A stretch of DNA of 23,254 nucleotides from JAICYJ01 sp038212095 (GTDB lineage Bacteria; Actinomycetota; Thermoleophilia; Gaiellales; JAICJC01), in NCBI GenBank assembly GCA_038212095.1, contig JBBQUW010000040.1, positions 1-23,254 of the forward strand. The letters run 5' to 3'. Of this stretch, positions 6,684 to 14,017 are shown piece by piece. The position numbers were made by a program, and so were the translations under genes. Position 1 is the first letter of the stretch. Every line of letters starts with the position of its first letter. The notes under the pieces are model-generated. The model was not told the origin of the DNA. It saw nothing but the letters and a program-made list of their open reading frames with translations, and searched no databases.

Positions 6684-7871
6684 GTGAGTGACGGCGCGGG
6701 CGAGCTTCGCCCGCTGCCGTCACCGCTGCTTTGGGGCTTCGCGATCTCGTGCCTGGGCGGGCCGCTGGCGCTGCTGGCAGTCGAGCTTCCAGACGCGGTG
6801 GGCGGTCGAGCGCTCGACTCGATCGGCCTGGTGACGCTGGCCGGCGCGGCGCTGTTCACTGCTCCGATGCTGGTGTGGTGGCGGTTCTCAGGGGAGATCG
6901 CCTCCGCCGGGGGGCTGTACGGATTCACGCGGTTGGCGGTTGGCGAGCGAGTGGCACGGGTGCAGGGCTGGACGTGGGTGGTCAGCTACGTGCTCTACCT
7001 GGGTTTCACCGTGACCCAGGTTGTCTACGACCTGCTGCCGCAGGCTTTTCCCGGCGTGACGCCGTGGCGGGCGTGGCTGCTGATCGGCACGGCGGTCGGC
7101 CTGGCCGCTGCACTGGTGGTGGCGGAGCGGGCGGTGCTGTGGCTGCTGCTGGCATCGGTCGTCATCCAGGCGGTGATGATGGTCGCACTGGCGGGAGCGG
7201 TGATCGGCGGGCACGGCTGGCAGTGGGGCTCGTTCTCGGTCGGAGCGCATCCGGGATCGATCGCGCGCGGCATCGCAAACGCCTCGCTGCTCTTCGTATG
7301 CGGAAGCCTGCCGCTGTTCATGGGTGGGGAGGTGGCGGGCGGCGGTCGGCAGCTGCGGCGGATCGTGGCGGGCTCTGCGGGCCTTGTGGCGCTGATCCTG
7401 GTCGCGACCGCGGCACCGCTCGCGATCTACGCCGGCAGCAACCTGGCTTCGCTGGAGCTGCCCGGACACACGGTCGCGTTGGTCGAGTCCGGCGGAACGC
7501 TGGCGCGCTGGCTGGCAGTGGTCGCGATCACCTCGGTGATGGGTCTGATGGCGGCCGAGTTCATCGCCCTCACCCGGCTGCTGCACGCACTGACCGGGGC
7601 TGGAGTGCCGCGCACCCGTCAGCTCGTGGCGGGCGGATTCGTCGCGCTGGCGGCGATCAGCCTGATCGACCCGGAGCGGATCTACAGCAAGATGATCACG
7701 CCGTCGCTGGTGGCGCTCTACATCTCGCAGGTGATCGTGTTTGCCGCGTACGGCGTGATGGCGGCCAGACGCCGGTCGCCGCGACCCAGCGATCTGCTCG
7801 CGGCGGCGGTGGCCGGCGGCCTGATGCTGTTCGGCCTGGAGGTCGTGATCAGCCAGCAGCCCTACTTCTGA
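6684..7871 (+). CDS. APC-superfamily amino-acid/amine permease, putative
   Basis: An integral membrane protein of 395 residues with about ten to twelve hydrophobic helices. The segment SAGGLYGFTRLAVGE near residue 74, followed by GWTWVVSYVLYLGF, matches the helix 2-3 region of amino acid-polyamine-organocation carriers. A later block (NASLLFVCGSLPLFMGGEV) resembles the family's helix 6 region. The start is GTG 6684 with GGCGGGA upstream; the frame reads through upstream in the wrong composition. Ten bases after the cupredoxin gene, so probably co-transcribed. Substrate unknown; the protein is somewhat shorter than typical APC carriers. Confidence 0.7.
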   Translation: MSDGAGELRPLPSPLLWGFAISCLGGPLALLAVELPDAVGGRALDSIGLVTLAGAALFTAPMLVWWRFSGEIASAGGLYGFTRLAVGERVARVQGWTWVVSYVLYLGFTVTQVVYDLLPQAFPGVTPWRAWLLIGTAVGLAAALVVAERAVLWLLLASVVIQAVMMVALAGAVIGGHGWQWGSFSVGAHPGSIARGIANASLLFVCGSLPLFMGGEVAGGGRQLRRIVAGSAGLVALILVATAAPLAIYAGSNLASLELPGHTVALVESGGTLARWLAVVAITSVMGLMAAEFIALTRLLHALTGAGVPRTRQLVAGGFVALAAISLIDPERIYSKMITPSLVALYISQVIVFAAYGVMAARRRSPRPSDLLAAAVAGGLMLFGLEVVISQQPYF

Positions 7872-7873
7872 GC

Positions 7874-7879
7874 TACATT
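7874..7879 (+). promoter_or_regulatory. Candidate -10 box for the VOC gene
   Basis: TACATT lies 8 bases before ATG 7888, just after the permease stop. This is an AT-rich island in GC-rich surroundings and fits leaderless transcription. Confidence 0.4.
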
Positions 7880-7887
7880 TTCACGAA

Positions 7888-8373
7888 ATGAGCGGATACA
7901 CGATTCCCGCCGGTGCCAGCATCGGCCACGTCCATCTGAAGGTCTCCGACCTCGACCGTGCCGAGGCGTTCTACCGCGACGTGCTCGGCTTCGAGGTGCA
8001 GCAGCACTACGGCGACTCGGCCTCGTTCCTGTCCGCCGGCGGCTACCACCACCACATCGGCCTCAACATCTGGCAGAGCCGGGGCGGTCAGCAGGCCGCA
8101 CCGGGCACCACCGGACTGTTTCACCTGGCGGTGCTGTACCCGACCCGCGGCGATCTCGCCCGTGCGGTGAGGCAGCTCGTGGAGCACGGGGTGGCGATCG
8201 ACGGCGCCTCCGACCACGGTGTCAGCGAGGCGATCTACCTTCGTGACCCGGACGGTAACGACATCGAGCTGTACCGCGACCGCCCAAGGCAGGAGTGGCC
8301 GCGCGACGAGAACGGCGAGATGTCGATGGTGACGCTGCCGCTGGACGTGGCCGGCCTGCTGGCCGAGGCGTAG
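7888..8373 (+). CDS. VOC-superfamily protein (glyoxalase/dioxygenase fold)
   Basis: A 161-residue vicinal-oxygen-chelate protein made of two beta-alpha-beta-beta-beta modules. GHVHLKVSDLDRAEAFYRDV (residues 13-32) is the classic first module; GGYHHHIGLNIW (51-62), GLFHLAVLYP (77-86) and YLRDPDGNDIELYRD (117-131) complete it. Likely metal ligands are His16, His79 and Glu127. It resembles the N-terminal half of Bacillus CatE-type catechol 2,3-dioxygenases, but is half the length and could equally be a glyoxalase-like or resistance protein. The reaction is not assigned. The histidine phosphatase gene follows after 20 bases. Confidence 0.85.
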   Translation: MSGYTIPAGASIGHVHLKVSDLDRAEAFYRDVLGFEVQQHYGDSASFLSAGGYHHHIGLNIWQSRGGQQAAPGTTGLFHLAVLYPTRGDLARAVRQLVEHGVAIDGASDHGVSEAIYLRDPDGNDIELYRDRPRQEWPRDENGEMSMVTLPLDVAGLLAEA

Positions 8374-8393
8374 CTGATCGTGAACGGTGCGGT

Positions 8394-9011
8394 GTGACCA
8401 GCACGCAACGGCGGCTGATCCTGATCCGGCATGGCGAGACGGTATGGAACCATGAGCGCCGGTTCACCACCCGCAGCGACGTCGAGCTGAGCGAGGCCGG
8501 GATTGAACAGGCGCAGATGGCGGCCGACCGGCTGTCCGAGGTTGCGATCGACCGCATCTACTCGTCGCCGCTTCGCCGCGCACGGCGGACGGCCATGATG
8601 ATCGCCACCCGCCAGGCGGTGGAGTGTCCGGTGACCAGCGACCCGCGGCTGCGAGAGATCGACGCCGGGCCGTTCGAGGGTCTGACCGAGCAGGAACTGG
8701 AGAGCGGGCCGCTGGCGGCCGCCTTCGCCCGCTGGCACAGCGACGTCGACCCCGAGTTTCCGGAGGGCTGCGAGCCGTTCGACGCCGCGCTGGAACGCGC
8801 ATCCTCGTTCCTGATCGACCACGATGGCGAGCCGGGCACCACGCTGCTTGCGACCCACGGCTCGCTGGCACGGCTGATCGTCTCCAGCCACTTCTTGGGC
8901 GGCCCTCCCGCGGTTCACCGCCACCTGTGGCTGGACAACTGCCGGCTGGCGGTGTTCGAATGGCGTGGAGGGGTGCCCAAGCTGATCGCGTTCAACGCCG
9001 AACGGATCTAG
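8394..9011 (+). CDS. Histidine phosphatase (phosphoglycerate mutase-like)
   Basis: A 205-residue branch-1 histidine phosphatase. The phosphorylated histidine lies in LIRHGETVWN (His13), the phosphate-pocket arginine is in SSPLRRARRTA, the acid region is REIDAGPFEGLTEQEL, and the second catalytic histidine is in LLATHGSLARLIV. The length and the FEGLTEQEL block fit general phosphatases (CobC/GpmB-like) rather than glycolytic mutase. GTG 8394 puts the start eight codons before the motif, as usual; the frame upstream overlaps the VOC gene. Its TAG stop overlaps the convergent surE stop within a single CTAG. Confidence 0.88.
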   Translation: MTSTQRRLILIRHGETVWNHERRFTTRSDVELSEAGIEQAQMAADRLSEVAIDRIYSSPLRRARRTAMMIATRQAVECPVTSDPRLREIDAGPFEGLTEQELESGPLAAAFARWHSDVDPEFPEGCEPFDAALERASSFLIDHDGEPGTTLLATHGSLARLIVSSHFLGGPPAVHRHLWLDNCRLAVFEWRGGVPKLIAFNAERI

Positions 9012-9777
9012 AACTCCCATCCGGCCAGCGCCTCGATAGCGGGCGCGCTGGTCAGATCGAGGTGCACGGGCGTGACGGAGATGTGTCCCTCCGCGATCGC
9101 CCGGAAGTCGGTGCCGGGCTCGTCGTGGTAGCTGGGATCGTCGCCGTAGATGCGGTACCGGCGCCGGCCCTCGTGATCAGCCTCCAGCTCGAGCCGGTCG
9201 CGGTAGATACGCTTGCCCAGCCTGCCGATGGCCACCCCGGACGGCTGAGACGGCACGTTCACGTTCAGCAGCGTGCCGTCGGGGATGCCGTGGGCGATCA
9301 CCCGGCCGACCAGCCGGCCGAGGAACTCGGCGGCCGGGCCGAAGTCGTACGACTCGTGGCGACGAAAGTCGCTGCCGGAGGCGGTCGGCGCGCCCTGCGA
9401 GATCGCGATGCCCGGGATGCCCAATAGCAGAGCCTCGAAGGCCGCGGCGACCGTACCCGAGTACGTCACGTCGTCGCCCAGGTTGTAGCCGTAGTTGATG
9501 CCGGCCACGACCAGATCGGGACGCTCGCCCACCAGCCCCAGCTCGCCGAACCGAACGCAGTCGACCGGCGTCCCATCGGTCGTGAAGGCGCTGCTGCCGT
9601 CGCGCAACTCCACCTCGCTGACGTGCAGCGCGCGGTCGATGGTGATGCTGCGGGCCGAACCGCTGCGGTTCGAGTCCGGCGCGATCACCGACACCGTGCC
9701 GTGCGCTCCAGCGCCCGCTTGGCCTGGAACAGGCCGCGCGAGGTGATGCCGTCGTCATTGGTCAGCAGGATCCGCAC
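9008..9777 (-). pseudogene. surE: 5'/3'-nucleotidase SurE, frameshifted
   Basis: SurE is a metal-dependent nucleoside monophosphate phosphatase. Both parts are here but in different frames. From GTG 9777 the first frame reads VRILLTNDDGITSRG, carrying the metal-binding Asp8-Asp9, and goes on to LERT before stopping at 9685-9687. The second frame carries VSVIAPDSNRSGSARS (Ser39 of the active site), VAGINYGYNLGDD and the rest to the end. One missing base around 9698-9700 (GGC where GGGC would restore ERTGTVSV) explains the shift; restored, the protein has 256 residues. It could be a sequencing error or a real mutation. TAGACT ends 7 bases before the GTG. Confidence 0.85.
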
Positions 9778-9784
9778 GACGCAC

Positions 9785-9790
9785 AGTCTA
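9785..9790 (-). promoter_or_regulatory. Candidate -10 box for surE
   Basis: Minus-strand TAGACT, 7 bases upstream of GTG 9777. It separates surE from truA as its own leaderless unit. No -35 match is visible. Confidence 0.4.
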
Positions 9791-9823
9791 CGGCGGACCC
9801 GTCGGGCCGCCGCGATCGCCCGC

Positions 9824-9837
9824 GGTGACCGTTCACC
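9824..9837. repeat. Short inverted repeat between truA and surE
   Basis: GGTGA, CCGT, TCACC: a perfect 5 bp dyad with a 4 base spacer, 19 bases past the truA stop. It could be an operator for surE or a weak terminator; no T-run follows on the minus strand. Confidence 0.3.
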
Positions 9838-9855
9838 AGCTGATCGATGTTCGCC

Positions 9856-10563
9856 TCACCCATCGTCGCCGGCGTACTCCACACCGACCAGCGTCAGGGC
9901 GTGGGGCAGCGCGGTGCGTCCGGCATCGCTGCGCGGGCGGCCCTCCAGCAGGCGTTCGAACAGGCCGGGGTCGGGCCGCATCAGCATCGTTCCGATCACC
10001 ACCCGCACCATGTGCCGGAGAAAGCCGTCGGCGCTGATGTGGAACTCGAGCTTGTCGCCCTCCCGCCGCCAGCCGGCCTCGCTCACGGTCCGGTCGAAGT
10101 GGACGTGCTGGGTCTCGCTGGGCGTGAAGGCGCGGAAGTCGTGCCGGCCGACCAGGGTCGCGGCGCAGGCCGCCAGTGCCTCGTCGTCGACCCGGCGCGG
10201 GTGGAACAGCTCGAACCGGCGGCGCAGCGGATCGACGGCCGGGCCGTTGTTGATGCGGTAGACGTAGCTGCGGCTGCGGGCATCGGCGCGGGCGTCGAAG
10301 CAGTCAGCGGCCGGCGCCATCTCGAGCATCGCGACGTCGTTCGGCAGGTTCGCGTTGATCGCACGCGCCGGCAGCTCGCGCTGGAGGTCGAACGAGATCA
10401 CGTTGGCAACCGCATGCACGCCGGCATCCGTGCGTCCGGCCACCACCAGTGCGTCGACGCCCAGGGCCGCGGCCAGCACGCCTCCCACCGTTCGCAGCCC
10501 GGGCTGAGGCGCCCAACCGCGGAACTCGGTGCCGTCATAGGCGATGGTTGCACGCAGGCGCAC
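9856..10563 (-). CDS. truA: tRNA pseudouridine(38-40) synthase TruA
   Basis: Converts uridines 38-40 of the tRNA anticodon stem to pseudouridine. The 235 residues include the N-terminal IAYDGTEFRGWAPQP block and the catalytic signature GRTDAGVHA (43-51, nucleophile Asp46). C-terminal SRSYVYRI, the HDFRAFTPSE block and FLRHMVRVVIGTM are also standard. Slightly shorter than the roughly 245-270 residues of most TruA. GTG start three bases after the stop of the DcrB-like gene, so part of the ribosomal operon tail. truA after rplQ is a common arrangement in Gram-positive bacteria. Confidence 0.95.
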   Translation of the reverse strand: MRLRATIAYDGTEFRGWAPQPGLRTVGGVLAAALGVDALVVAGRTDAGVHAVANVISFDLQRELPARAINANLPNDVAMLEMAPAADCFDARADARSRSYVYRINNGPAVDPLRRRFELFHPRRVDDEALAACAATLVGRHDFRAFTPSETQHVHFDRTVSEAGWRREGDKLEFHISADGFLRHMVRVVIGTMLMRPDPGLFERLLEGRPRSDAGRTALPHALTLVGVEYAGDDG

Positions 10564-10566
10564 GGC

Positions 10567-10959
10567 CTACCCCGGGCGGAATCCGCGCAGCGCTGCCGCA
10601 AACGTGCCGCTCAGCGCGTCAAAGCCCTCGTCCGGAGCCGACGCCACGATCGCGTAGCCGACGCCGTCGACAACCAGGCACCACATGCGCTGGCGCATCA
10701 CGCTACCGTCGTGGCTCCAGCGGTACGTGCGCCGTACCGCAGGATGCGTGGCGACGGTCGTCTCGCGATCATCGAGCACGTCGATGCCGGAGAACCCCGC
10801 CCGTACCGCGGCATCCTGCATCGCGGCGTAGCGGCCGACCGTCATGTGGTCGAGCAGCTCCTCGCGCGTGACGACCAGGGATGGCGACCCCGCGCCGTCA
10901 TCCGGGCCGACGTACGTCAGCACGGAGCGGTCGACCCAGCCCTGCGGCAGATCGAGCAC
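10567..10959 (-). CDS. DcrB/DUF1795-like protein
   Basis: A 130-residue protein whose N-terminus (LDLPQGWVDRSVLTYVGP), SLVVTREEL block and later AVRRTYRWSHDG, followed by RQRMWCLVVDG and YAIVASAPDE, match the layout of the DcrB/DUF1795 fold. That group includes EagR chaperones of type VI secretion effectors and E. coli DcrB. There is no signal peptide, so it is probably cytoplasmic. Its GTG start at 10959 directly abuts the rplQ stop and it ends 3 bases before truA, so it must be made with the ribosomal operon. No type VI or Rhs gene is in the window. The family call is from remembered patterns, not a search; the role here is unknown. Confidence 0.6.
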   Translation of the reverse strand: MLDLPQGWVDRSVLTYVGPDDGAGSPSLVVTREELLDHMTVGRYAAMQDAAVRAGFSGIDVLDDRETTVATHPAVRRTYRWSHDGSVMRQRMWCLVVDGVGYAIVASAPDEGFDALSGTFAAALRGFRPG

Positions 10960-11340
10960 CTACACGCGCGCGACGGGCTGGTGGTCGACCAGCTCGATGT
11001 ACACCATCGGAGCGGCGTCGCCGGGCCGGGGGCCGATCTTGATGATGCGGGTGTAGCCGCCGGGACGATCCGTGAACCGCGGTGCCACCTCGTGGAACAG
11101 CCGGTGCACGGCATCCTTGCTGCGCAGGAACGCGACCGCGTTTCGCTGCGCGGCCACATCGGACGGATCCTTGCGAGCCAGCGTGATCAGCTGCTCGGCG
11201 ATCGGCCGCAACTCCTTGGCTTTTGCCTCGGTGGTGCGGATGCGGCCGTGCTCGAACAGCGACCCCGCCATGTTCGAGAACAGGGCCTTGCGGTGGGACG
11301 CGTCGCGACCCAGCTTCCGTCCGCTGCGGCGATGCCTCAC
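10960..11340 (-). CDS. rplQ: 50S ribosomal protein bL17
   Basis: Large-subunit protein near the exit tunnel. The 126 residues begin with RHRRSGRKLGRDASHRKAL, the diagnostic L17 N-terminus, followed by GRIRTTEAKAKELRP, and end with GGYTRIIKIGPRPGDAAPM and a short VYIELVD tail. GTG start, overlapping the rpoA stop by four bases (GTGA). Last ribosomal gene of the cluster. Confidence 0.97.
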   Translation of the reverse strand: MRHRRSGRKLGRDASHRKALFSNMAGSLFEHGRIRTTEAKAKELRPIAEQLITLARKDPSDVAAQRNAVAFLRSKDAVHRLFHEVAPRFTDRPGGYTRIIKIGPRPGDAAPMVYIELVDHQPVARV

Positions 11341-12284
11341 TCGGAGCCTCGCATCGAGAGCCCGTGGGCGGCCAGCGTCTCCTTGACCTCTTCGATCGAC
11401 TTCTTGCCGAAGTTGGGAATCGCAGCCAGCTCGGCCTCGGTCTTGGCAACCAGGTCCCCAATCGTCTCGATACCCACGCGCTTGAGGCAGTTGTAGCTGC
11501 GCACACCCAGCTCGAGCTCCTCGATCAGGATGTTCTCCATTCCGTGCGCGCTTGGTGCAGCAACCTCAGAGCCGCCGCCTTCAGGGCGCAGCGCCAGATC
11601 GGCGGCGTCGATGTCGGTGAAGATCGAGAGGTAGCGGATCAGCAGCTCGGCCGCGTCCTTGACGGCATCCTTCGGCGTCATCGAGCCGTCGGTTGTGACC
11701 GCCAGCTTGAGCTTGTCGAAGTCGGTGCGCTGACCGACCCGAGCCGTGTCCACGTCATAGGTGACGCGGCGCACGGGCGAGAAGATCGAGTCGACCGGGA
11801 TCACGCCGATCGTCGTCTCGGGCCCCTTGTTGCCCTCGGCAGCGACGTAGCCACGGCCGCGAGCGATGGTCAGCGTCATCTCGAACCGGGCGCCCTGTCC
11901 CAGGTTGCAGATCTCCAGGTTCGGGTTGAGGATCTCGAGATCGGCCGGCGCCTCGATGTCGGAGGCCTTGACCACGCCCGGCCCCTCCTTCTGCACCTGC
12001 ACCTCGACCTCTCCCGATTCACCGTGCAGACGGCAGACCAGGTTCTTGAGGTTGAGGATGATGTCGGTCACGTCCTCGCGCACGCCCGGCACGGAGGTGA
12101 ACTCGTGGGCGATGCCCTCGATCTTCACCGAGGTGACGGCGGCGCCCTCGAGCGCCGACAGCAGCACCCGCCGGAGGCTGTTGCCAAATGTGTAGCCGAA
12201 GCCACGGTCGAGCGGCTCGACGACGAAGGTGCCGTTCAGCGCGCCGGCCTCTTCGGACGTGATCTTAGGAATGAAATCAAGCAT
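11337..12284 (-). CDS. rpoA: RNA polymerase subunit alpha
   Basis: Scaffold subunit of RNA polymerase, 315 residues. The N-terminal dimerisation domain shows FVVEPLDRGFGYTFGNSLRR and LLSALEGAAVTSVKIEG. The C-terminal domain (about 250-308) has ELELGVRSYNCLKRVGIETI and IPNFGKKSIEEVKE, the helices that contact UP elements and activators. A linker with Gly/Ser/Ala separates them. The ATG lies 24 bases after rpsD with no strong ribosome binding site (AAGGGG is about 13 bases away), one of the looser junctions in the cluster. Confidence 0.98.
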   Translation of the reverse strand: MLDFIPKITSEEAGALNGTFVVEPLDRGFGYTFGNSLRRVLLSALEGAAVTSVKIEGIAHEFTSVPGVREDVTDIILNLKNLVCRLHGESGEVEVQVQKEGPGVVKASDIEAPADLEILNPNLEICNLGQGARFEMTLTIARGRGYVAAEGNKGPETTIGVIPVDSIFSPVRRVTYDVDTARVGQRTDFDKLKLAVTTDGSMTPKDAVKDAAELLIRYLSIFTDIDAADLALRPEGGGSEVAAPSAHGMENILIEELELGVRSYNCLKRVGIETIGDLVAKTEAELAAIPNFGKKSIEEVKETLAAHGLSMRGSE

Positions 12285-12308
12285 ATGTGTGGAATCGCCC
12301 CTTGGGTC

Positions 12309-12929
12309 TTACTTCGAGTAGAGCTCGACGATCAACTGTTCCTGCACCGGCGTGTCAATGTCCACGCGGTCGGGCAGCCGAAGCACCTTGCCGGTCAGAT
12401 TGTCGTGGTCGGCCTGCAGCCATGGCGAGACAGACGCGGTCAGATCGGTCGCGTCGGTCACCACCGCCTTGGCCGCAGCGCCCTCGCGCAGCGAGATCAC
12501 GTCGTCCTCCGCCACCTGGAAGGAGGGGATGTTGACACGCTTGCCGTTGACGACGAAGTGGCCGTGACGAACCAGCTGACGGGCCTGCGACCGTGAGGCC
12601 GCAAAACCGAGCCGGTACACGACGTTGTCCAGCCGCAGCTCGAGCATCCTCAGCAGGTTCTCGCCGGTGATACCGCTGTGGCGGCTGGCCTTCTCGTAAT
12701 ACGTGCGGAACTGCTTCTCGAGGATGCCGTAGTAGCGGCGCGCCTTCTGCTTCTCGCGCAGCTGCAGCAGGTACTCGGACTGCTTCGTGCGGCCCCGGCC
12801 ATGCTCGCCCGGGGGGTAGGCACGGCGCTCGATGGCGCACTTCTCGGTCAGGCAGCGCTCGCCTTTTAGGAACAGCTTCATGTTCTCGCGGCGGCACTGC
12901 TTGCACTTGGGAGCGATCATGCGGGCCAA
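12309..12929 (-). CDS. rpsD: 30S ribosomal protein uS4, zinc type
   Basis: Primary 16S rRNA binding protein, 206 residues. Cys9, Cys12, Cys26 and Cys31 (CKQC ... CLTEKC) make the zinc-binding form. The S4 RNA-binding domain contains LELRLDNVVYRLGFAASRSQ and ARQLVRHGHFVVNGKRV. TTG 12929 was chosen: GGAGGG lies 7 bases upstream and gives the normal MAR N-terminus, whereas the ATG at 12920 lies 16 bases away. S4 represses the alpha operon in E. coli; no matching site was confirmed here. Confidence 0.96.
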   Translation of the reverse strand: MARMIAPKCKQCRRENMKLFLKGERCLTEKCAIERRAYPPGEHGRGRTKQSEYLLQLREKQKARRYYGILEKQFRTYYEKASRHSGITGENLLRMLELRLDNVVYRLGFAASRSQARQLVRHGHFVVNGKRVNIPSFQVAEDDVISLREGAAAKAVVTDATDLTASVSPWLQADHDNLTGKVLRLPDRVDIDTPVQEQLIVELYSK

Positions 12930-12931
12930 AG

Positions 12932-13339
12932 CTAAACCCTCCGTCGCTTGCGCGGCCGGACGCCGTTGTGCGCCTGCGGTGAGACATCCTTGACGCCGAG
13001 GATCTCGAGACCGGCGGCCTGCAGCGAGCGAATCGCCGTCTCACGACCGGAGCCCGGACCCTTGACGAACACCTCGACCTTCTGCAGGCCGTGCTCCATG
13101 CCCTCACGGGCGCATGCGTCAGCTGTCACCTGGGCGGCGAACGGCGTCGACTTGCGCGACCCCTTGAATCCGACCGCGCCCGCGCTCTTCCACACGATCA
13201 CGTTGCCCTCCTTGTCGGTGAGGGCGACCAGCGTGTTGTTGAACGACGTCTTGATGTGGGCCTGGCCGATCGCGACGTTCTTGCGCGCCTTGCGGCGGAC
13301 GCGGCCGCGGGTGCCGCCTCTACGAGGTGCTGGGGGCAT
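12932..13339 (-). CDS. rpsK: 30S ribosomal protein uS11
   Basis: Platform protein of the small subunit, 135 residues. Diagnostic blocks are NVAIGQAHIKTSFNNTLVAL, SAGAVGFKGSRKSTPFAAQ, FVKGPGSGRETAIRSLQAAG and the basic tail VRPRKRRRV. The basic N-terminus (RRGGTRGRVRRKARK) is usual. ATG has AAAGGA five bases upstream. It is separated from rpsM by a 159 bp spacer, unlike every other ribosomal junction here. Confidence 0.97.
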   Translation of the reverse strand: MPPAPRRGGTRGRVRRKARKNVAIGQAHIKTSFNNTLVALTDKEGNVIVWKSAGAVGFKGSRKSTPFAAQVTADACAREGMEHGLQKVEVFVKGPGSGRETAIRSLQAAGLEILGVKDVSPQAHNGVRPRKRRRV

Positions 13340-13360
13340 TCAATCCTTTCCAATGACGCG

Positions 13361-13397
13361 CGTGGGACGACGCGATGTGATGGTCTGCAGCCGTCAT
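13361..13397. repeat. Direct repeat copy 1 (rpsM-rpsK spacer)
   Basis: This 37 bp unit matches the copy at 13463-13499 at 34 positions, including GTGGGACGACGCGATGTGA exactly; mismatches are confined to five bases in the middle. The offset is 102 bp. Confidence 0.9.
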
Positions 13398-13462
13398 CAT
13401 GACGAGCGAAAAGCGAGCAGTGCGAGGACGAGGGAGGGCACAGTGCTTGGCACGGGCCCGAC

Positions 13463-13499
13463 CGTGGGACGACGCGATGTGAAGCTTTGCAGCCGTCAT
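13463..13499. repeat. Direct repeat copy 2, touching the rpsM stop codon
   Basis: Second copy of the 37 bp unit. Its last base is the final base of the rpsM stop codon, so on the coding strand the repeat begins right at the end of rpsM. Confidence 0.9.
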
Positions 13500-13870
13500 T
13501 ACTTCTTGCGCTGCTTGCCGACGGTCTTCTTGGGACCCTTGCGCGTGCGCGCATTGGTGCGCGTGCGCTGACCGCGCACCGGCAGGCCGCGCCGGTGGCG
13601 CAGGCCGCGGTAGCAGCCGATCTCCATCAGACGCTTGATGTTCTGCGACCGCTCGCGCCGCAGGTCGCCTTCAACGGTGAGGTTGCCGTCGATGTGATTG
13701 CGGAGCTGGCTGACCTCTTCCTCAGTCAGATCGCGCACCTTGGTGTCGGGGTTGATGCCGAGCGCCTTCAGCACCTCGTTGGAGGTGGATCGCCCGATCC
13801 CGAAGATGTACGTGAGCCCGATCTCGACGCGCTTCTCGCGCGGAATATTGACGCCTGCGATACGTGCCAT
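13499..13870 (-). CDS. rpsM: 30S ribosomal protein uS13
   Basis: Small-subunit head protein contacting tRNA and the large subunit, 123 residues. It opens with MARIAGVNIPREKRVEIGLT, has YIFGIGRSTSNEVL and ends with the basic GLPVRGQRTRTNARTRKGPK tail that reaches the P site. ATG start 13 bases after rpmJ, with AGGTG and AGGA upstream. Confidence 0.97.
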   Translation of the reverse strand: MARIAGVNIPREKRVEIGLTYIFGIGRSTSNEVLKALGINPDTKVRDLTEEEVSQLRNHIDGNLTVEGDLRRERSQNIKRLMEIGCYRGLRHRRGLPVRGQRTRTNARTRKGPKKTVGKQRKK

Positions 13871-13883
13871 CGTCCTAGATCAC

Positions 13884-13997
13884 CTATCCCTGTCGCTGCT
13901 TGTGACGGGGGTTGGTGCAGATCACGAGCACGTTGCCGTGCCGCCGGATGATCCGGCACTTCTCGCACATGGTCCTCACGCTCGGTCGAACCTTCAC
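13884..13997 (-). CDS. rpmJ: 50S ribosomal protein bL36, zinc type
   Basis: A 37-residue protein, easily missed because of its size. It reads VKVRPSVRTMCEKCRIIRRH, continuing to a Cys and His: ligands Cys11, Cys14, Cys27 and His32 form the zinc site of the classic L36. It starts at GTG 13997, with GGAG 7 bases upstream, and ends at TAG 13884-13886. It is the first gene after the 86 bp gap that replaces infA. L36 is a late-assembling large-subunit protein. Confidence 0.95.
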   Translation of the reverse strand: MKVRPSVRTMCEKCRIIRRHGNVLVICTNPRHKQRQG

Positions 13998-14017
13998 TCG
14001 TGATCTCCTCTGGAAAG

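Noticed and set aside
9847..11496. A 549-codon plus-strand frame across truA, the DcrB-like gene and rplQ
   Set aside because: It is antisense to three confident genes and has the His/Arg/Ala/Gly composition typical of such shadows.
11223..12596. A 457-codon plus-strand frame across rplQ, rpoA and rpsD
   Set aside because: Shadow of the ribosomal operon for the same reasons.
13320..13499. A 59-codon frame coupled to rpsM by TAATG
   Set aside because: Codon third positions are less GC-rich than in neighbouring genes, it has no separate ribosome site, and it consists mostly of the DNA repeat; kept as part of a finding rather than as a gene.
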